Shown here piece by piece: positions 10,101-19,672 of a stretch of DNA of 64,000 bases. The notes beneath the pieces were generated by a model that was given only the letters and a program-made list of their open reading frames with translations, had not been told where the DNA came from and did not search any database. A program made the translations under genes and the position numbers. The DNA is from Bacillus sp. ISL-51. GTDB taxonomy: Bacteria; Bacillota; Bacilli; Bacillales; Bacillaceae. Every line of letters begins with the position of its first letter. The stretch's first letter is position 1. The stretch lies in assembly GCF_018613535.1 (NCBI RefSeq), contig NZ_JAGGQB010000006.1, positions 372,001 to 436,000 on the forward strand, in the 5' to 3' direction.

Positions 10101-10865
10101 TTAAACAGATGTTTTTTTTGACGGTATCTCTTTTAAGACGAGAAACAGGATGATAAAGTTTACAAACCAATTTACTATAAATTCACTCGGCACCGTAATG
10201 ACAAGCGCCCGCATAATGGTAAAAAATATGGTGGAGAGTGTAATTGAATATGCCGATAGCTTCCAAAGCTGCTGATAGTTCAGTGTTTTTCTTTGGGCAT
10301 TTTTTAAAAACAGGCCGATGACGGCAAGGAATGATACTTCAATAAATTTTCCGGCGGCGGTAATGATGTATAACAATATGGAAAGAACAGTGACAATCAT
10401 TGTTTTATTCTGATTTAAGGCTGACATGATCTCTTTTTTTGTCAGATCCGCCGGCATTAATGAATAATTCATTTCTGTGGCCTGTCCGTCTATCGCAAGC
10501 ACCATTTTATTTTTCAGAATGCCGATTGCGTTTTGCTTAGCTTCTATTTGTTTAGTGCCATAGGCATCTGTTGGGTCAAACACCATGACAAATCCGTTTG
10601 CTTCAGATTCCTTTGGTGCGGCAGCTTTGGTTTTTAATTCTCCGTTTGAAATCGTGAAATCAGGGAAATCCTTCTCTAACACGGTTTTGAAACCGTTCAT
10701 TGAGTTCACGGTGCCGGAGCAAAGGTAGTACGCGCTCGGGGCCGTAAAAAGGAGAGACAGCAAAAATACGTAAAGGATCGCTTTTCCTATCCCCTGAAAC
10801 CGTGTTTTTGCAATATCTCTCGGAGAGTATGTACTTTTTAATAAAGCCGTAAATATGTTCAACAT
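10101..10865 (-). CDS. yqgB: DUF1189 membrane protein YqgB
   Basis: A 254-residue membrane protein of the DUF1189 family. One hydrophobic helix lies near residues 30-48 ([20 protein letters not shown]), followed by a large extracytoplasmic loop (about 50-155) and three further helices in the C-terminal 100 residues. Function is unknown; the topology resembles membrane proteins with a sensory loop. ATG 10865 is preceded by AGGAAG; an in-frame GTG two codons upstream is the alternative. Lies divergent from yqgC. Confidence 0.85.
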   Translation of the reverse strand: MLNIFTALLKSTYSPRDIAKTRFQGIGKAILYVFLLSLLFTAPSAYYLCSGTVNSMNGFKTVLEKDFPDFTISNGELKTKAAAPKESEANGFVMVFDPTDAYGTKQIEAKQNAIGILKNKMVLAIDGQATEMNYSLMPADLTKKEIMSALNQNKTMIVTVLSILLYIITAAGKFIEVSFLAVIGLFLKNAQRKTLNYQQLWKLSAYSITLSTIFFTIMRALVITVPSEFIVNWFVNFIILFLVLKEIPSKKTSV

Positions 10866-10999
10866 CTTCACTTCCTAGCCTAAACTGGTATATGTTGCTT
10901 ATTGTATCGTTCACCGGGGATGAACACAAGTGAGAGTATTTAAAGCAGGATAAGGAATCATACATAATAAGAAAAAGCAGTCAGAGGAGGTTTTTAAAA

Positions 11000-11482
11000 A
11001 TGAGTATTTTATATTGGCTGATAATCGCCGTTGTTTTTGCCGTCGCTTTTATCGGCCTTGTATATCCGGCGATTCCGAGTGTTATCTTTATTGTGGCCGG
11101 ATTTATCCTTTACGGATTTTTGTTTTCATTCAGTCCATATTCCTATCTGTTTTGGCTCGTTGAAGCAGTCTTTGCCGCGGTTTTATTCGCCGCCGACTAT
11201 GTGTCAAATTTACTTGGCGTCAAAAGGTACGGAGGGAGCAGGGCTGCCATCTGGGGAAGCACGATCGGCCTATTGATCGGACCCTTTGTCATTCCCGTGG
11301 CCGGAATTATATTAGGCCCGTTTATCGGAGCTGTCTGCGCTGAAATATTTGTTCATCAAAAGGATATGAAATCAGCGGTGAAAGTCGGATTAGGATCATT
11401 AATCGGATTTTTAACGAGTGTCGTCGCCAAAAGCGTCATCCAGCTTTTTATGATCGGGTATTTTTTGTGGACGGTGCTGTAA
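11000..11482 (+). CDS. yqgC: DUF456 membrane protein YqgC
   Basis: A 160-residue hydrophobic protein with about four membrane helices and Gly-rich motifs ([29 protein letters not shown]) typical of the DUF456 family. Function is unknown. ATG 11000 follows AGAGGAGG. The gene precedes sodA in the B. subtilis order, but sodA has its own promoter here. Confidence 0.88.
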   Translation: MSILYWLIIAVVFAVAFIGLVYPAIPSVIFIVAGFILYGFLFSFSPYSYLFWLVEAVFAAVLFAADYVSNLLGVKRYGGSRAAIWGSTIGLLIGPFVIPVAGIILGPFIGAVCAEIFVHQKDMKSAVKVGLGSLIGFLTSVVAKSVIQLFMIGYFLWTVL

Positions 11483-11566
11483 ACGGCTTACGGAAGGTTT
11501 AACGGCAGGCATTATCGGATAAAGTGTATTATGTCTGCTGGAATCGCTGAATTGTGAGCTTTTTCA

Positions 11567-11595
11567 TTGATTACCACGCTTTCTTTTGTTACATT
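11567..11595 (+). promoter_or_regulatory. Probable SigA promoter of sodA
   Basis: TTGATT and TACATT separated by exactly 17 nt, ending 61 nt before the sodA start. It matches the SigA consensus at four of six and five of six positions. Confidence 0.6.
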
Positions 11596-11656
11596 GAAAT
11601 TAGAAAAGTTCGCTAAAAGCGGCATTTCAGTACATATATTAAAGGAGGAAAAAATT

Positions 11657-12262
11657 ATGGCTTACAAACTTCCAGAACTGCCTTATGCTTATGATGCTTT
11701 AGAACCGCATATTGACAAGGAAACAATGACGATTCACCATACGAAGCACCATAACACATACGTAACGAACTTAAACAAAGCGATCGAAGGATCAGCGCTT
11801 GCAGAGAAATCTGTAGACGAGCTTGTCGCTGATTTAAACGCAGTGCCGGAAGACATCCGCACGGCAGTCCGCAACAACGGGGGCGGACATGCAAACCACT
11901 CTTTATTCTGGACTCTTTTATCTCCAAATGGCGGTGGCGAACCGACAGGAGAGCTTGCTGAAGAGATTAAAAGCGTATTCGGAAGCTTTGATGCATTCAA
12001 AGAAAAATTCGCGGCAGCAGCTGCAGGCCGTTTCGGCTCAGGCTGGGCTTGGCTTGTTGTAAACAATGGAAAACTTGAAATTACAAGCACGCCAAACCAA
12101 GATTCACCGCTTTCAGAAGGCAAAACGCCTATTCTCGGTCTTGATGTTTGGGAGCATGCTTACTACCTGAACTACCAAAACCGCCGTCCTGATTACATTT
12201 CAGCTTTCTGGAATGTTGTAAATTGGGATGAAGTTGCCCGCCTTTACAGCGAAGCAAAATAA
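11657..12262 (+). CDS. sodA: Manganese superoxide dismutase SodA
   Basis: Cytosolic Mn/Fe-type superoxide dismutase, 201 residues, which converts superoxide to hydrogen peroxide and oxygen. The metal ligands are visible: His near residue 27 ([15 protein letters not shown]), His near 82 ([11 protein letters not shown]), Asp and His in [12 protein letters not shown] 11657 follows AAAGGAGG. Monocistronic, with its own promoter (11567-11595) and terminator (12274-12307). Confidence 0.97.
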   Translation: MAYKLPELPYAYDALEPHIDKETMTIHHTKHHNTYVTNLNKAIEGSALAEKSVDELVADLNAVPEDIRTAVRNNGGGHANHSLFWTLLSPNGGGEPTGELAEEIKSVFGSFDAFKEKFAAAAAGRFGSGWAWLVVNNGKLEITSTPNQDSPLSEGKTPILGLDVWEHAYYLNYQNRRPDYISAFWNVVNWDEVARLYSEAK

Positions 12263-12273
12263 ATGCAAGCATA

Positions 12274-12307
12274 ACAAGGCCTCCCTGGGTGAGGCCTTGT
12301 TTTTTTA
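12274..12307 (+). terminator. Terminator of sodA
   Basis: A 10-bp perfect stem (ACAAGGCCTC / GAGGCCTTGT) followed by seven T residues. Confidence 0.95.
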
Positions 12308-12375
12308 TTGACTTTTATTCCTTTTACATATCTCGGTTTGAGTGAGACAAACTAATGTGTAGTAAAGGGGAGTCA

Positions 12376-13668
12376 ATGATGAGCAAATTAAAAAAAGTAA
12401 TTGGCGACATCGAAATAAATAAAGGTCTGCTGCTATTATTGACGATTGGCGGCCTTTACTCACTGGGCATCGCGCTGTCAAATACATTTGTCAACGTGTA
12501 TTTGTGGAAGCAGTCAGGAAAATTTATTGATTTAGCCATATACAATTTATCGATCGTATCGATGCAGCCGTTAACCTTTCTTTTGGCCGGCCGGCTGGCC
12601 AAAAAAATAGACAGGGTGTTTATCCTCAGATTCGGCGTTATTTTTTTGGCCGCCTTTTATTTAAGTGTACTGCTTGCCGGGGAGACCGTTGCTTCACGTC
12701 TTGTATTGATAGGTGCAGTGCTTGGAGTGGGATACGGTTTTTACTGGCTGGCTTTTAATGTGCTGACTTTCGAAATTACAGAGCCTGAAACGAGAGATTT
12801 TTTCAACGGGTTTTTAGGCATTTTGTCATCGACGGCGGGTATGATCGGTCCGATTGTAGCCGGATATGTCATCTCAAGACTTACAAATAATACGGGTTAT
12901 ACGATCATTTTCAGCCTGTCTCTCGGTTTATTCGCCCTCGCCGTCGTGATGAGTTTTTTTCTGAAGCGCAGAGAATCAAAAGGGCGGTTTATGCTGAAAA
13001 AGGTTTTTGATGAGCGGCATACGAATATGAATTGGCGGCGGATTACCAATGCGCATTTTTTTCAGGGCTTGAGAGAAGGGATTTTTGTCTTTTTGATCAG
13101 CGTATTTGTATTTATTGCGACGAACAGTGAGCTGGCGCTCGGAACCTTCGGGCTTGTTAATTCCGCCGTTTCTTTTTTTGCTTACTATTTCGCTTCAAGG
13201 CTCATTAAAAAAAGATCGAGAAAAAAGGCGATTCTTATCGGAGGATTGATTTTGTACGGCGCGCTGTTTCTCATCCTTTTTCACATGAGTTTCACCACCC
13301 TCCTCATATACGGAGTGTTTATTGCGATCGGCTATCCGGTGCTGCTCGTGCCATACGTCTCGCTTACATACGATGTAATAGGGCGGGCGCGGCTGGCCAG
13401 AAAGGCGAGAATTGAATACATCGTGCTCAGAGAATTATTTTTAAATGCAGGTCGAATCGTTTCGATTCTTTGCTTCCTCCTTATCGTTACGCTGCTGAAA
13501 GAGGATGTAGGGATACCGACGGCGCTCGTTTTGCTCGGAGCCGGCCACCCGCTGATTTACTACTTCATAAAAGATATCAAGCTGGACACGGAAACCTCTG
13601 ATGAAACAGTGGAAGAAGACCGTCAAAAACGGGCTGCTGAACCGAATTTTATAAAAGGAGAAAGATAA
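12376..13668 (+). CDS. yqgE: Major facilitator superfamily transporter YqgE
   Basis: A 430-residue polytopic membrane protein with 12 predicted helices and the cytoplasmic Arg-rich loop typical of MFS (about 205-225, FLKRRESKGRFMLKKVFDER). A charged tail after about 405 (DTETSDETVEEDRQKRAAE) is cytoplasmic. The substrate is unknown. ATG 12376 has AAAGGGGAG immediately upstream. It lies just before pbpA but is separated from it by a terminator-like hairpin at 13714-13745. Confidence 0.88.
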   Translation: MMSKLKKVIGDIEINKGLLLLLTIGGLYSLGIALSNTFVNVYLWKQSGKFIDLAIYNLSIVSMQPLTFLLAGRLAKKIDRVFILRFGVIFLAAFYLSVLLAGETVASRLVLIGAVLGVGYGFYWLAFNVLTFEITEPETRDFFNGFLGILSSTAGMIGPIVAGYVISRLTNNTGYTIIFSLSLGLFALAVVMSFFLKRRESKGRFMLKKVFDERHTNMNWRRITNAHFFQGLREGIFVFLISVFVFIATNSELALGTFGLVNSAVSFFAYYFASRLIKKRSRKKAILIGGLILYGALFLILFHMSFTTLLIYGVFIAIGYPVLLVPYVSLTYDVIGRARLARKARIEYIVLRELFLNAGRIVSILCFLLIVTLLKEDVGIPTALVLLGAGHPLIYYFIKDIKLDTETSDETVEEDRQKRAAEPNFIKGER

Positions 13669-13713
13669 AAGGGGTTATCTGTAGAAAAATATCGAAAAAA
13701 CCTTTAGAATGAA

Positions 13714-13745
13714 AATGGCACCTGAATCGAGGGTGTCATTTCTTT
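13714..13745 (+). terminator. Terminator of yqgE
   Basis: Stem AATGGCACC / GGTGTCATT with one wobble pair, followed by TCTTTCT. The T run is imperfect, so some read-through into pbpA is possible. Confidence 0.6.
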
Positions 13746-13769
13746 CTGTAAATAAGAAAAGGTGATGTC

Positions 13770-15917
13770 ATGAGGAGAAATAAAAATAAAATAGCAGGAA
13801 ATAAAGAAAAGAAAAAAACACTGCCGATACGGCTTAATCTATTGTTTTTGACCGCGTTTCTTATTTTTACTTGGATTATCGTAGAGCTTGGCATCAAGCA
13901 GATCGTTCAAGGCGATGATTATAAAAATGCCGCCAATAAACAGGAGGAATCCGATGTCAGCACGGCGGTTCCGAGAGGGAAAATATATGACCGGAACCTC
14001 AATCCCATCGTAACGAATAAAGCTTTAAATGCGATTACATATACACGCTCCACCTCAACCACTCAGGCGCAGCGTTTAAAAATCGCGAAAAAGCTGTCCG
14101 GGATGATTAAGGTAAGCACCAAAAAGGTGACAGAGCGGGATAAAAAAGATTATTGGATTTTAACAAGGCCGAAAGAGGCAAAGAAACTGATTACGGCCAA
14201 AGAACAACAAAAAGTTGAGGACAAAAAACTGTCTGACGATGACTTATACCAGCTTCAGCTTAAACGCATCACGGACAAACAGCTGAATGAGCTCACCTCA
14301 AAAGACATGCAGATCTTAGCGATAAAAAGGCAAATGGACTCCGGGTATTCACTGACGCCGCAATACATCAAAAATGAAGACGTGTCGGCAAAAGAAATGG
14401 CAGTTGTCAGCGAGCATTTAGATGAATTGCCGGGGGTTGATGTGACGTCTGACTGGGAGCGGTCTTATCCTTACAAAAGCCTGATTCGCACGCTGCTCGG
14501 CAGTGTGTCCAGTTCTAATGAAGGCCTTCCGTCCAATTTGCTTGAGCATTATTTGTCACTCGGCTACAGCCGTAATGACAGGGTCGGAAAAAGCTATTTA
14601 GAGTACCAATATGAGAGTCTGCTGCAGGGCCAAAAAGAGAAAGTGCAGAACCTGACCGACTCATCCGGCAATGTCACGGGAAGCAAAGTGATAACGAAAG
14701 GAGAGGCCGGCAAGGATTTAGTTTTAACCATTGATATGGACTTGCAGAAGTCCGTTGAAAAAATTATTGAGAAAAATTTAAGAGCAGCAAAAGCAAGACC
14801 GAGTACAAAGCTGCTGGACCGCGCATTTGTCGTTATGATGAATCCGAAAAACGGTGAAGTTCTGACCATGGCGGGTAAACAGATTACGAATGATCACGGA
14901 AAGTACAAGATTGATGATTATGCCCTCGGCGCAATGACTTCCTCCTATGCGATGGGGTCAGCCGTTAAGGGAGCGACTGTATTAACGGGACTCCAAACGG
15001 GCGCGATTAATTTGAACACCGTTTTTCAGGATGAACCTTTGTATTTCAAAGGGAGCAGTAAGCCGAAAAAATCGTGGACGAATTTAGGACCGGTAGATAT
15101 TCAAAAAGCGCTCCAAGAATCATCAAACGTTTTTATGTTTAAAACAGCGATTGCTCTCGGTAAAGGGGAATATAGAAAAGGCCAGTCGCTGCCGCTTGAT
15201 ATGAAGGCATTTGATACGTTCCGATATTACTTCAATCAATTCGGACTTGGCGTTAAGACAGGAATTGATCTTCCGAATGAAGCAACCGGGTATCAAGGCA
15301 CACAAAGAATTTCCGGTCTTCTATTAGACTTTGCGATCGGTCAGTATGATACGTACACACCGCTGCAAATGGCGCAATATGTATCAACTATTGCCAATGG
15401 GGGCTATCGTTTAAAGCCTCAGCTTGTGAAAGAAGTCAGACAGCCGGATGCCAAAAAAGGAATCGGGGCTGTAGTTGAATCTGTTCAGCCTCAAGTATTA
15501 AACAAAATCGATATGAATACTACAGATATCAAAGAAGTGCAGGCTGGGTTCAGACGTGTAATGACAAAAGGAACAGCCGCCACTGATTTTGCAACCGCAA
15601 AATACAGTCCTGCCGGAAAAACAGGTACGGCCCAATCTTTCTATGACGGTCCTGACAAATCAGAGACGGGTGAAGGTACTTATAATACAACTCTTGTCGC
15701 TTATGCACCTGCTGATAACCCGGAAGTAGCCATTTCTGTAGTCGTTCCTTGGGCCTATATTGATTACAGTGCCCGGTATTCAATTACAGATGATATTGGG
15801 AGAGCAGCATTAGACAAATACTTCGAGCTGAAAAAGAAACAAGAAGATGATAACACGAAGCAAAAAAACGAAGATAAAATTCAAAAAGCAGCTGAAAACG
15901 GCAATACAAGTAACTAA
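13770..15917 (+). CDS. pbpA: Penicillin-binding protein 2A (transpeptidase) PbpA
   Basis: A 715-residue class B penicillin-binding protein that cross-links lateral-wall peptidoglycan and helps keep rod shape. Visible parts: basic cytoplasmic start, one membrane helix (about 25-45), the dimerisation domain with PRGKIYDRNLNPIVTNK, and the transpeptidase with catalytic SxxK in GSAVKGATVL (about 397-406), SSN in QESSNVFMF and KTGT in AGKTGTAQSF. The Lys/Glu/Asn-rich end is low complexity. ATG 13770 follows AAAAGGTG. B. subtilis has a partly redundant partner, PbpH, elsewhere. Confidence 0.95.
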   Translation: MRRNKNKIAGNKEKKKTLPIRLNLLFLTAFLIFTWIIVELGIKQIVQGDDYKNAANKQEESDVSTAVPRGKIYDRNLNPIVTNKALNAITYTRSTSTTQAQRLKIAKKLSGMIKVSTKKVTERDKKDYWILTRPKEAKKLITAKEQQKVEDKKLSDDDLYQLQLKRITDKQLNELTSKDMQILAIKRQMDSGYSLTPQYIKNEDVSAKEMAVVSEHLDELPGVDVTSDWERSYPYKSLIRTLLGSVSSSNEGLPSNLLEHYLSLGYSRNDRVGKSYLEYQYESLLQGQKEKVQNLTDSSGNVTGSKVITKGEAGKDLVLTIDMDLQKSVEKIIEKNLRAAKARPSTKLLDRAFVVMMNPKNGEVLTMAGKQITNDHGKYKIDDYALGAMTSSYAMGSAVKGATVLTGLQTGAINLNTVFQDEPLYFKGSSKPKKSWTNLGPVDIQKALQESSNVFMFKTAIALGKGEYRKGQSLPLDMKAFDTFRYYFNQFGLGVKTGIDLPNEATGYQGTQRISGLLLDFAIGQYDTYTPLQMAQYVSTIANGGYRLKPQLVKEVRQPDAKKGIGAVVESVQPQVLNKIDMNTTDIKEVQAGFRRVMTKGTAATDFATAKYSPAGKTGTAQSFYDGPDKSETGEGTYNTTLVAYAPADNPEVAISVVVPWAYIDYSARYSITDDIGRAALDKYFELKKKQEDDNTKQKNEDKIQKAAENGNTSN

Positions 15918-15921
15918 AAGA

Positions 15922-15952
15922 AAAACGCTCACAACATGTGGGCGTTTTTTTT
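15922..15952 (+). terminator. Terminator of pbpA
   Basis: An 11-bp stem AAAACGCTCAC / GTGGGCGTTTT with a run of eight T residues. Confidence 0.92.
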
Positions 15953-15971
15953 ATACAAAAAAACATTTAGA

Positions 15972-16030
15972 TTTACAAAACCTTTACATTCGATTTATAC
16001 GCTTTTTACATGAACCCTTTAGTCTATACG
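15972..16030 (+). promoter_or_regulatory. Pho box (four PhoP repeats) and promoter of the pst operon
   Basis: Four copies of TTTACA or TTTATA start at 15972, 15983, 15994 and 16005, exactly 11 nt apart. This is the PhoP-P binding arrangement for phosphate-starvation genes. A -10-like TATACG lies at 16025-16030 and there is no good -35, as expected of a PhoP-activated SigA promoter. pstS starts 42 nt downstream. Confidence 0.9.
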
Positions 16031-16072
16031 TGTAGGACAAATTACACATTATACGCAGGGGGAATTCAGGAA

Positions 16073-16975
16073 ATGAAAAAAAACAAATGGATGCTTATGC
16101 TTCTGATGGCTGCTGTTATGATCGTGGCTGCAGCATGCGGAAATGCAAAGGAAAGCAGCAAGACAGACAGTCAATCTGCAAGTGAAGACAAAAAAGCATC
16201 AGGTTCTTTAACCATTTCTGGTTCATCTGCCATGCAGCCGTTAGTACTGGCAGCGGCGGAAAAGTTTATGGAGAAAAATCCGGATGCTGATGTGCAGGTG
16301 CAAGCGGGAGGTTCTGGCACAGGGCTTTCTCAAGTAGCCGAGGGTGCGGTTCAAATCGGTAACTCAGACGTCTTTGCCGAAGAAAAGGAAGGCATTGATG
16401 CTAAAGCCCTAAAAGACCACCGTGTAGCGGTAGTGGCAATGGCTGCTGCAGTCAACCCCGGTACGGGTGTGAAGGATGTAACGAAAAAACAATTGACAGA
16501 CGTGTTTACAGGTAAAATCAAAAACTGGAAAGAACTTGGCGGCAAGGATCAAAAGATCACGCTAGTCAACCGCCCTGATTCATCAGGAACACGAGCTACA
16601 TTTGTCAAATATGCGCTGGACGGAGCAGATCCGGCAGAGGGCATAACGGAGGATTCCTCTAACACAGTGAAAAAAATCATTGCAGAAACACCGGGAGCGA
16701 TCGGTTATCTAGCGTTCTCTTATATAAACGATGACAAAGTAACGCCTTTATCAATCGGAGGCATCAAACCGGAAGAGAAAAATGTCGTAACCGGAGAATA
16801 TCCGATTTGGGCTTACGAACACTCTTATACGAAAGGTGAAGCGTCAGGCCTTACGAAAACATTTCTCGACTATTTGCACAGTGATGAAGTACAGAAAAGC
16901 GTCGTGAAAGATCAGGGCTACATTCCGATCTCAGATATGAAAGTCACACGGGACGCAAGCGGCAAGCAAAGCTGA
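16073..16975 (+). CDS. pstS: Phosphate-binding lipoprotein PstS
   Basis: A 300-residue lipoprotein that captures phosphate outside the cell for the Pst ABC importer. The signal peptide ends in a lipobox (MIVAAACG, Cys near 23). Phosphate-binding loops are visible: SGSSAMQPL, GGSGTGLSQV, IGNSDVF and NRPDSSGTRATF. ATG 16073 is preceded by a G-rich ribosome site. First gene of pstS-pstC-pstA-pstB1-pstB2 behind the Pho box. The hairpin after it (16974-17002) probably lets PstS be made in excess over the membrane parts. Confidence 0.96.
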   Translation: MKKNKWMLMLLMAAVMIVAAACGNAKESSKTDSQSASEDKKASGSLTISGSSAMQPLVLAAAEKFMEKNPDADVQVQAGGSGTGLSQVAEGAVQIGNSDVFAEEKEGIDAKALKDHRVAVVAMAAAVNPGTGVKDVTKKQLTDVFTGKIKNWKELGGKDQKITLVNRPDSSGTRATFVKYALDGADPAEGITEDSSNTVKKIIAETPGAIGYLAFSYINDDKVTPLSIGGIKPEEKNVVTGEYPIWAYEHSYTKGEASGLTKTFLDYLHSDEVQKSVVKDQGYIPISDMKVTRDASGKQS

Positions 16976-17002
16976 GGGGAGGGCGGGCTTCCCGCCTCTC
17001 TC
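16974..17002 (+). other. Intercistronic hairpin between pstS and pstC
   Basis: GC-rich inverted repeat (GGCGGG / CCCGCC core with extended GAG/CTC flanks) without a true T run. It is better read as a partial attenuator or mRNA 3'-end stabiliser for pstS than as a full terminator. Processing of the pst transcript after pstS has been described in B. subtilis. Confidence 0.65.
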
Positions 17003-17022
17003 ATTTATAGGAGTGTAAACAA

Positions 17023-17952
17023 ATGATAAATCATAGAGAAAAAGAGTCTGTAAGCGAACGCTTAATCCGCTCAAAGCAAAACAGGCAATTGGATGAAGTC
17101 CGGGGAAGAGTGATTGTGTCGGTTTGTGCGGCAATAATCATTCTCGCATCAGCTGCGATTACAATCTTTCTCGGCATAAAGGGGCTGCAATCTTTTTTTA
17201 TAAATGGTGTAAGCCCGATTGAATTCTTAACAAGTCTGAAGTGGAATCCAACCCAGTCAAAACCTGAGTTCGGCGCGCTGCCTTTTATTTTCGGCTCATT
17301 TGCCGTTACGGTTCTTTCCGCTCTGATTGCGGCGCCTCTCGGTATTGCGGGTGCCGTTTTTATGACGGAAATTGCGCCGACATGGGGGAAAAAAGTGCTT
17401 CAGCCGGTTATTGAGCTGCTTGTCGGCATTCCGTCTGTCGTTTATGGATTCATAGGTCTTACAGTATTGGTTCCGTTTATCGGCTCTTTTAAAACGAGCG
17501 GAACGGGCCACAGCTTATTGGCAGGAACAATCGTGCTTTCCGTTATGATTCTGCCGACGGTCACATCGATTTCTGCCGATGCGCTCGCGTCACTTCCAAA
17601 GCATCTTCGTGAAGGTTCATATGCGCTTGGTGCGACGAGGTGGCAGACAATCAGAAAGGTGCTCATCCCGGCGGCGTTTCCGACCTTGCTGACCGCTGTC
17701 GTTCTCGGGATGGCAAGAGCGTTCGGAGAAGCTCTGGCTGTACAGATGGTGATCGGGAATACAAAGCTCCTGCCGGAAAGTCTGCTTGATACGGCGGGGA
17801 CATTAACAACCATCATCACGTTAAACATGGGCCATACCACATACGGCAGTATCGAAAATAACACATTATGGTCTATGGGGCTTGTTCTTCTCGTCATGTC
17901 GTTTCTGTTTATTTTACTCATACGCTACTTGTCATCTAGGAGGAAAGTGTAA
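17023..17952 (+). CDS. pstC: Phosphate ABC transporter permease PstC
   Basis: A 309-residue inner-membrane permease of the Pst importer. One helix near the N-terminus is followed by a loop (SPIEFLTSLKWNPTQ) and five more helices. The ABC-contact EAA-type loop is visible around 205-230 (LPKHLREGSYALGATRWQTIRKVLIPAAFPT). It pairs with PstA to form the channel. ATG 17023 follows TAGGAGTG. The last base of its stop is the first base of pstA (TAATG overlap). Confidence 0.95.
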   Translation: MINHREKESVSERLIRSKQNRQLDEVRGRVIVSVCAAIIILASAAITIFLGIKGLQSFFINGVSPIEFLTSLKWNPTQSKPEFGALPFIFGSFAVTVLSALIAAPLGIAGAVFMTEIAPTWGKKVLQPVIELLVGIPSVVYGFIGLTVLVPFIGSFKTSGTGHSLLAGTIVLSVMILPTVTSISADALASLPKHLREGSYALGATRWQTIRKVLIPAAFPTLLTAVVLGMARAFGEALAVQMVIGNTKLLPESLLDTAGTLTTIITLNMGHTTYGSIENNTLWSMGLVLLVMSFLFILLIRYLSSRRKV

Positions 17953-18836
17953 TGAACCGGAAAGTAACGGATAAATTGGCGACCGGTGTATTCGGTTTAT
18001 GTGCCGCTGTCATCGCGGCAATTTTGGCAGGATTGTTTCTGTATATTATCATTCACGGTGTTTCTGAGCTCAGCTGGCATTTCATCACAACAAAATCAAG
18101 CGCCATTGCCTCAGGCGGGGGAATACGCGATCAGCTGTTTAACTCCTTTTACATTCTGTTTTTGACGATGCTGATCACGATCCCGCTCGGCGTAGGGGGC
18201 GGCGTGTTTATGGCTGAATATGCTCCGCAAAATAAAATCACTGATTTTATCAGAACGTGTATTGAAGTTCTGTCTTCTCTCCCGTCAATTGTCATCGGCA
18301 TGTTCGGTATGCTGATGTTCGTGAATCTGACAGGATGGGGATACACCATTATCGGCGGCGCGCTCGCATTAACCGTCTTTAATCTGCCCGTTATGGTGCG
18401 GGTGACAGAAGGGGCGCTCACGGCAGTGCCAAAGGAACTGAAAGAAGCCTCTCTCGCTTTAGGCGTGTCCAGATGGCATACCGTGAAGACCGTCATGATT
18501 CCAAGTGCGATTCCTTCAATTATGACAGGAGCCATTTTGGCATCAGGAAGAGTTTTCGGGGAAGCGGCGGCATTATTATTTACGGCGGGGCTGACGACGC
18601 CTCGGCTGAACTTTACTGATTGGAACCCGTTTTCTGAAACGTCTCCTTTTAACATTTTCAGACCGGCTGAGACGCTGGCGGTTCATATATGGAGTGTCAA
18701 TACTCAAGGTATTATTCCCGATGCGGAAGCGATTGCTAACGGCGGCTCAGCAGTGCTCGTCATTTCGGTGCTGCTGTTTAATCTTTCGGCAAGATGGCTC
18801 GGATCAGCTATTTATAAGAAGCTTACGGCAAATTAA
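17952..18836 (+). CDS. pstA: Phosphate ABC transporter permease PstA
   Basis: A 294-residue permease, the partner of PstC. About six membrane helices are predicted, and the EAA-like loop reads VPKELKEASLALGVSRWHTVKTVMIPSAIPS (about 158-188). It starts inside the pstC stop codon with GGAGGAAAG upstream, so translation is coupled. pstB1 begins 18 nt after its stop. Confidence 0.95.
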   Translation: MNRKVTDKLATGVFGLCAAVIAAILAGLFLYIIIHGVSELSWHFITTKSSAIASGGGIRDQLFNSFYILFLTMLITIPLGVGGGVFMAEYAPQNKITDFIRTCIEVLSSLPSIVIGMFGMLMFVNLTGWGYTIIGGALALTVFNLPVMVRVTEGALTAVPKELKEASLALGVSRWHTVKTVMIPSAIPSIMTGAILASGRVFGEAAALLFTAGLTTPRLNFTDWNPFSETSPFNIFRPAETLAVHIWSVNTQGIIPDAEAIANGGSAVLVISVLLFNLSARWLGSAIYKKLTAN

Positions 18837-18854
18837 TTGAAAAGGGGCGAAAAC

Positions 18855-19661
18855 ATGATTGACCACATCGTAAAGGAAGAAGCGGAACAGACAATGTTAG
18901 CGCCGGGGACTTCGGTTTTGGAGGTTAAGGATTTATCCATCTTTTACGGCGAAAAACGAGCGGTCCGGCATGTAAATATGGATATTGAAAAACATGCGGT
19001 CACTGCCCTTATCGGCCCGTCCGGGTGCGGCAAATCGACGTTTCTGAGGCAGATCAACAGAATGAATGATTCTATACCGTCTGCCAAAAGCGAAGGAGAA
19101 ATCCTTTATGAGGGCCTGAATATTTTAGGAGAAACGATTAATGTCGTGCAGCTCAGACGGGAAATCGGAATGGTTTTTCAAAAACCGAACCCTTTTCCAA
19201 AATCGATTTACAATAACATTACGCATGCATTACGGTATGCGGGAGAACGAAGAAAGGCCGTGCTGGATGAGGCGGTGGAAGAAAGCTTGACGAAGGCGGC
19301 GCTTTGGGATGAAGTGAAAGACCGCCTGCATTCGTCAGCCCTTTCGTTATCAGGGGGCCAGCAGCAGCGGCTGTGCATTGCGCGAACGCTTGCCATGAAG
19401 CCGGCCGTGCTTCTTTTGGATGAACCGGCCTCGGCCCTTGATCCCATTTCAAACGCCAGGATCGAGGAGCTTTTGACAGATCTAAAAAAAGAATATTCGA
19501 TTATTATCGTTACACATAACATGCAGCAGGCTTTGAGGGTCTCAGACCGCACGGCTTTTTTTCTAAACGGAGAAGTGGTGGAATACGGGCAGACAGAACA
19601 GATTTTCACGAGCCCTAAGACGCAGAAGACAGATGATTATATTAACGGGAAGTTCGGATAG
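18855..19661 (+). CDS. pstBA: Phosphate ABC transporter ATP-binding protein PstB1
   Basis: A 268-residue ATPase that powers phosphate import. Walker A is GPSGCGKST (about 52-60), Q-loop VFQKPNPFP, signature LSGGQQQR (about 168-175), Walker [12 protein letters not shown], switch His in VTHNMQQA. The N-terminal 20 residues extend beyond its paralogue. ATG 18855 has AAGGGGCG upstream. Two exact blocks (23 and 29 nt) are shared with the next gene. Confidence 0.94.
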   Translation: MIDHIVKEEAEQTMLAPGTSVLEVKDLSIFYGEKRAVRHVNMDIEKHAVTALIGPSGCGKSTFLRQINRMNDSIPSAKSEGEILYEGLNILGETINVVQLRREIGMVFQKPNPFPKSIYNNITHALRYAGERRKAVLDEAVEESLTKAALWDEVKDRLHSSALSLSGGQQQRLCIARTLAMKPAVLLLDEPASALDPISNARIEELLTDLKKEYSIIIVTHNMQQALRVSDRTAFFLNGEVVEYGQTEQIFTSPKTQKTDDYINGKFG

Positions 19662-19672
19662 GGGGAAGGGCT

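Noticed and set aside
17442..17921. 159-codon minus-strand frame opposite pstC
   Set aside because: Shadow of a membrane-protein gene with matching codon bias.
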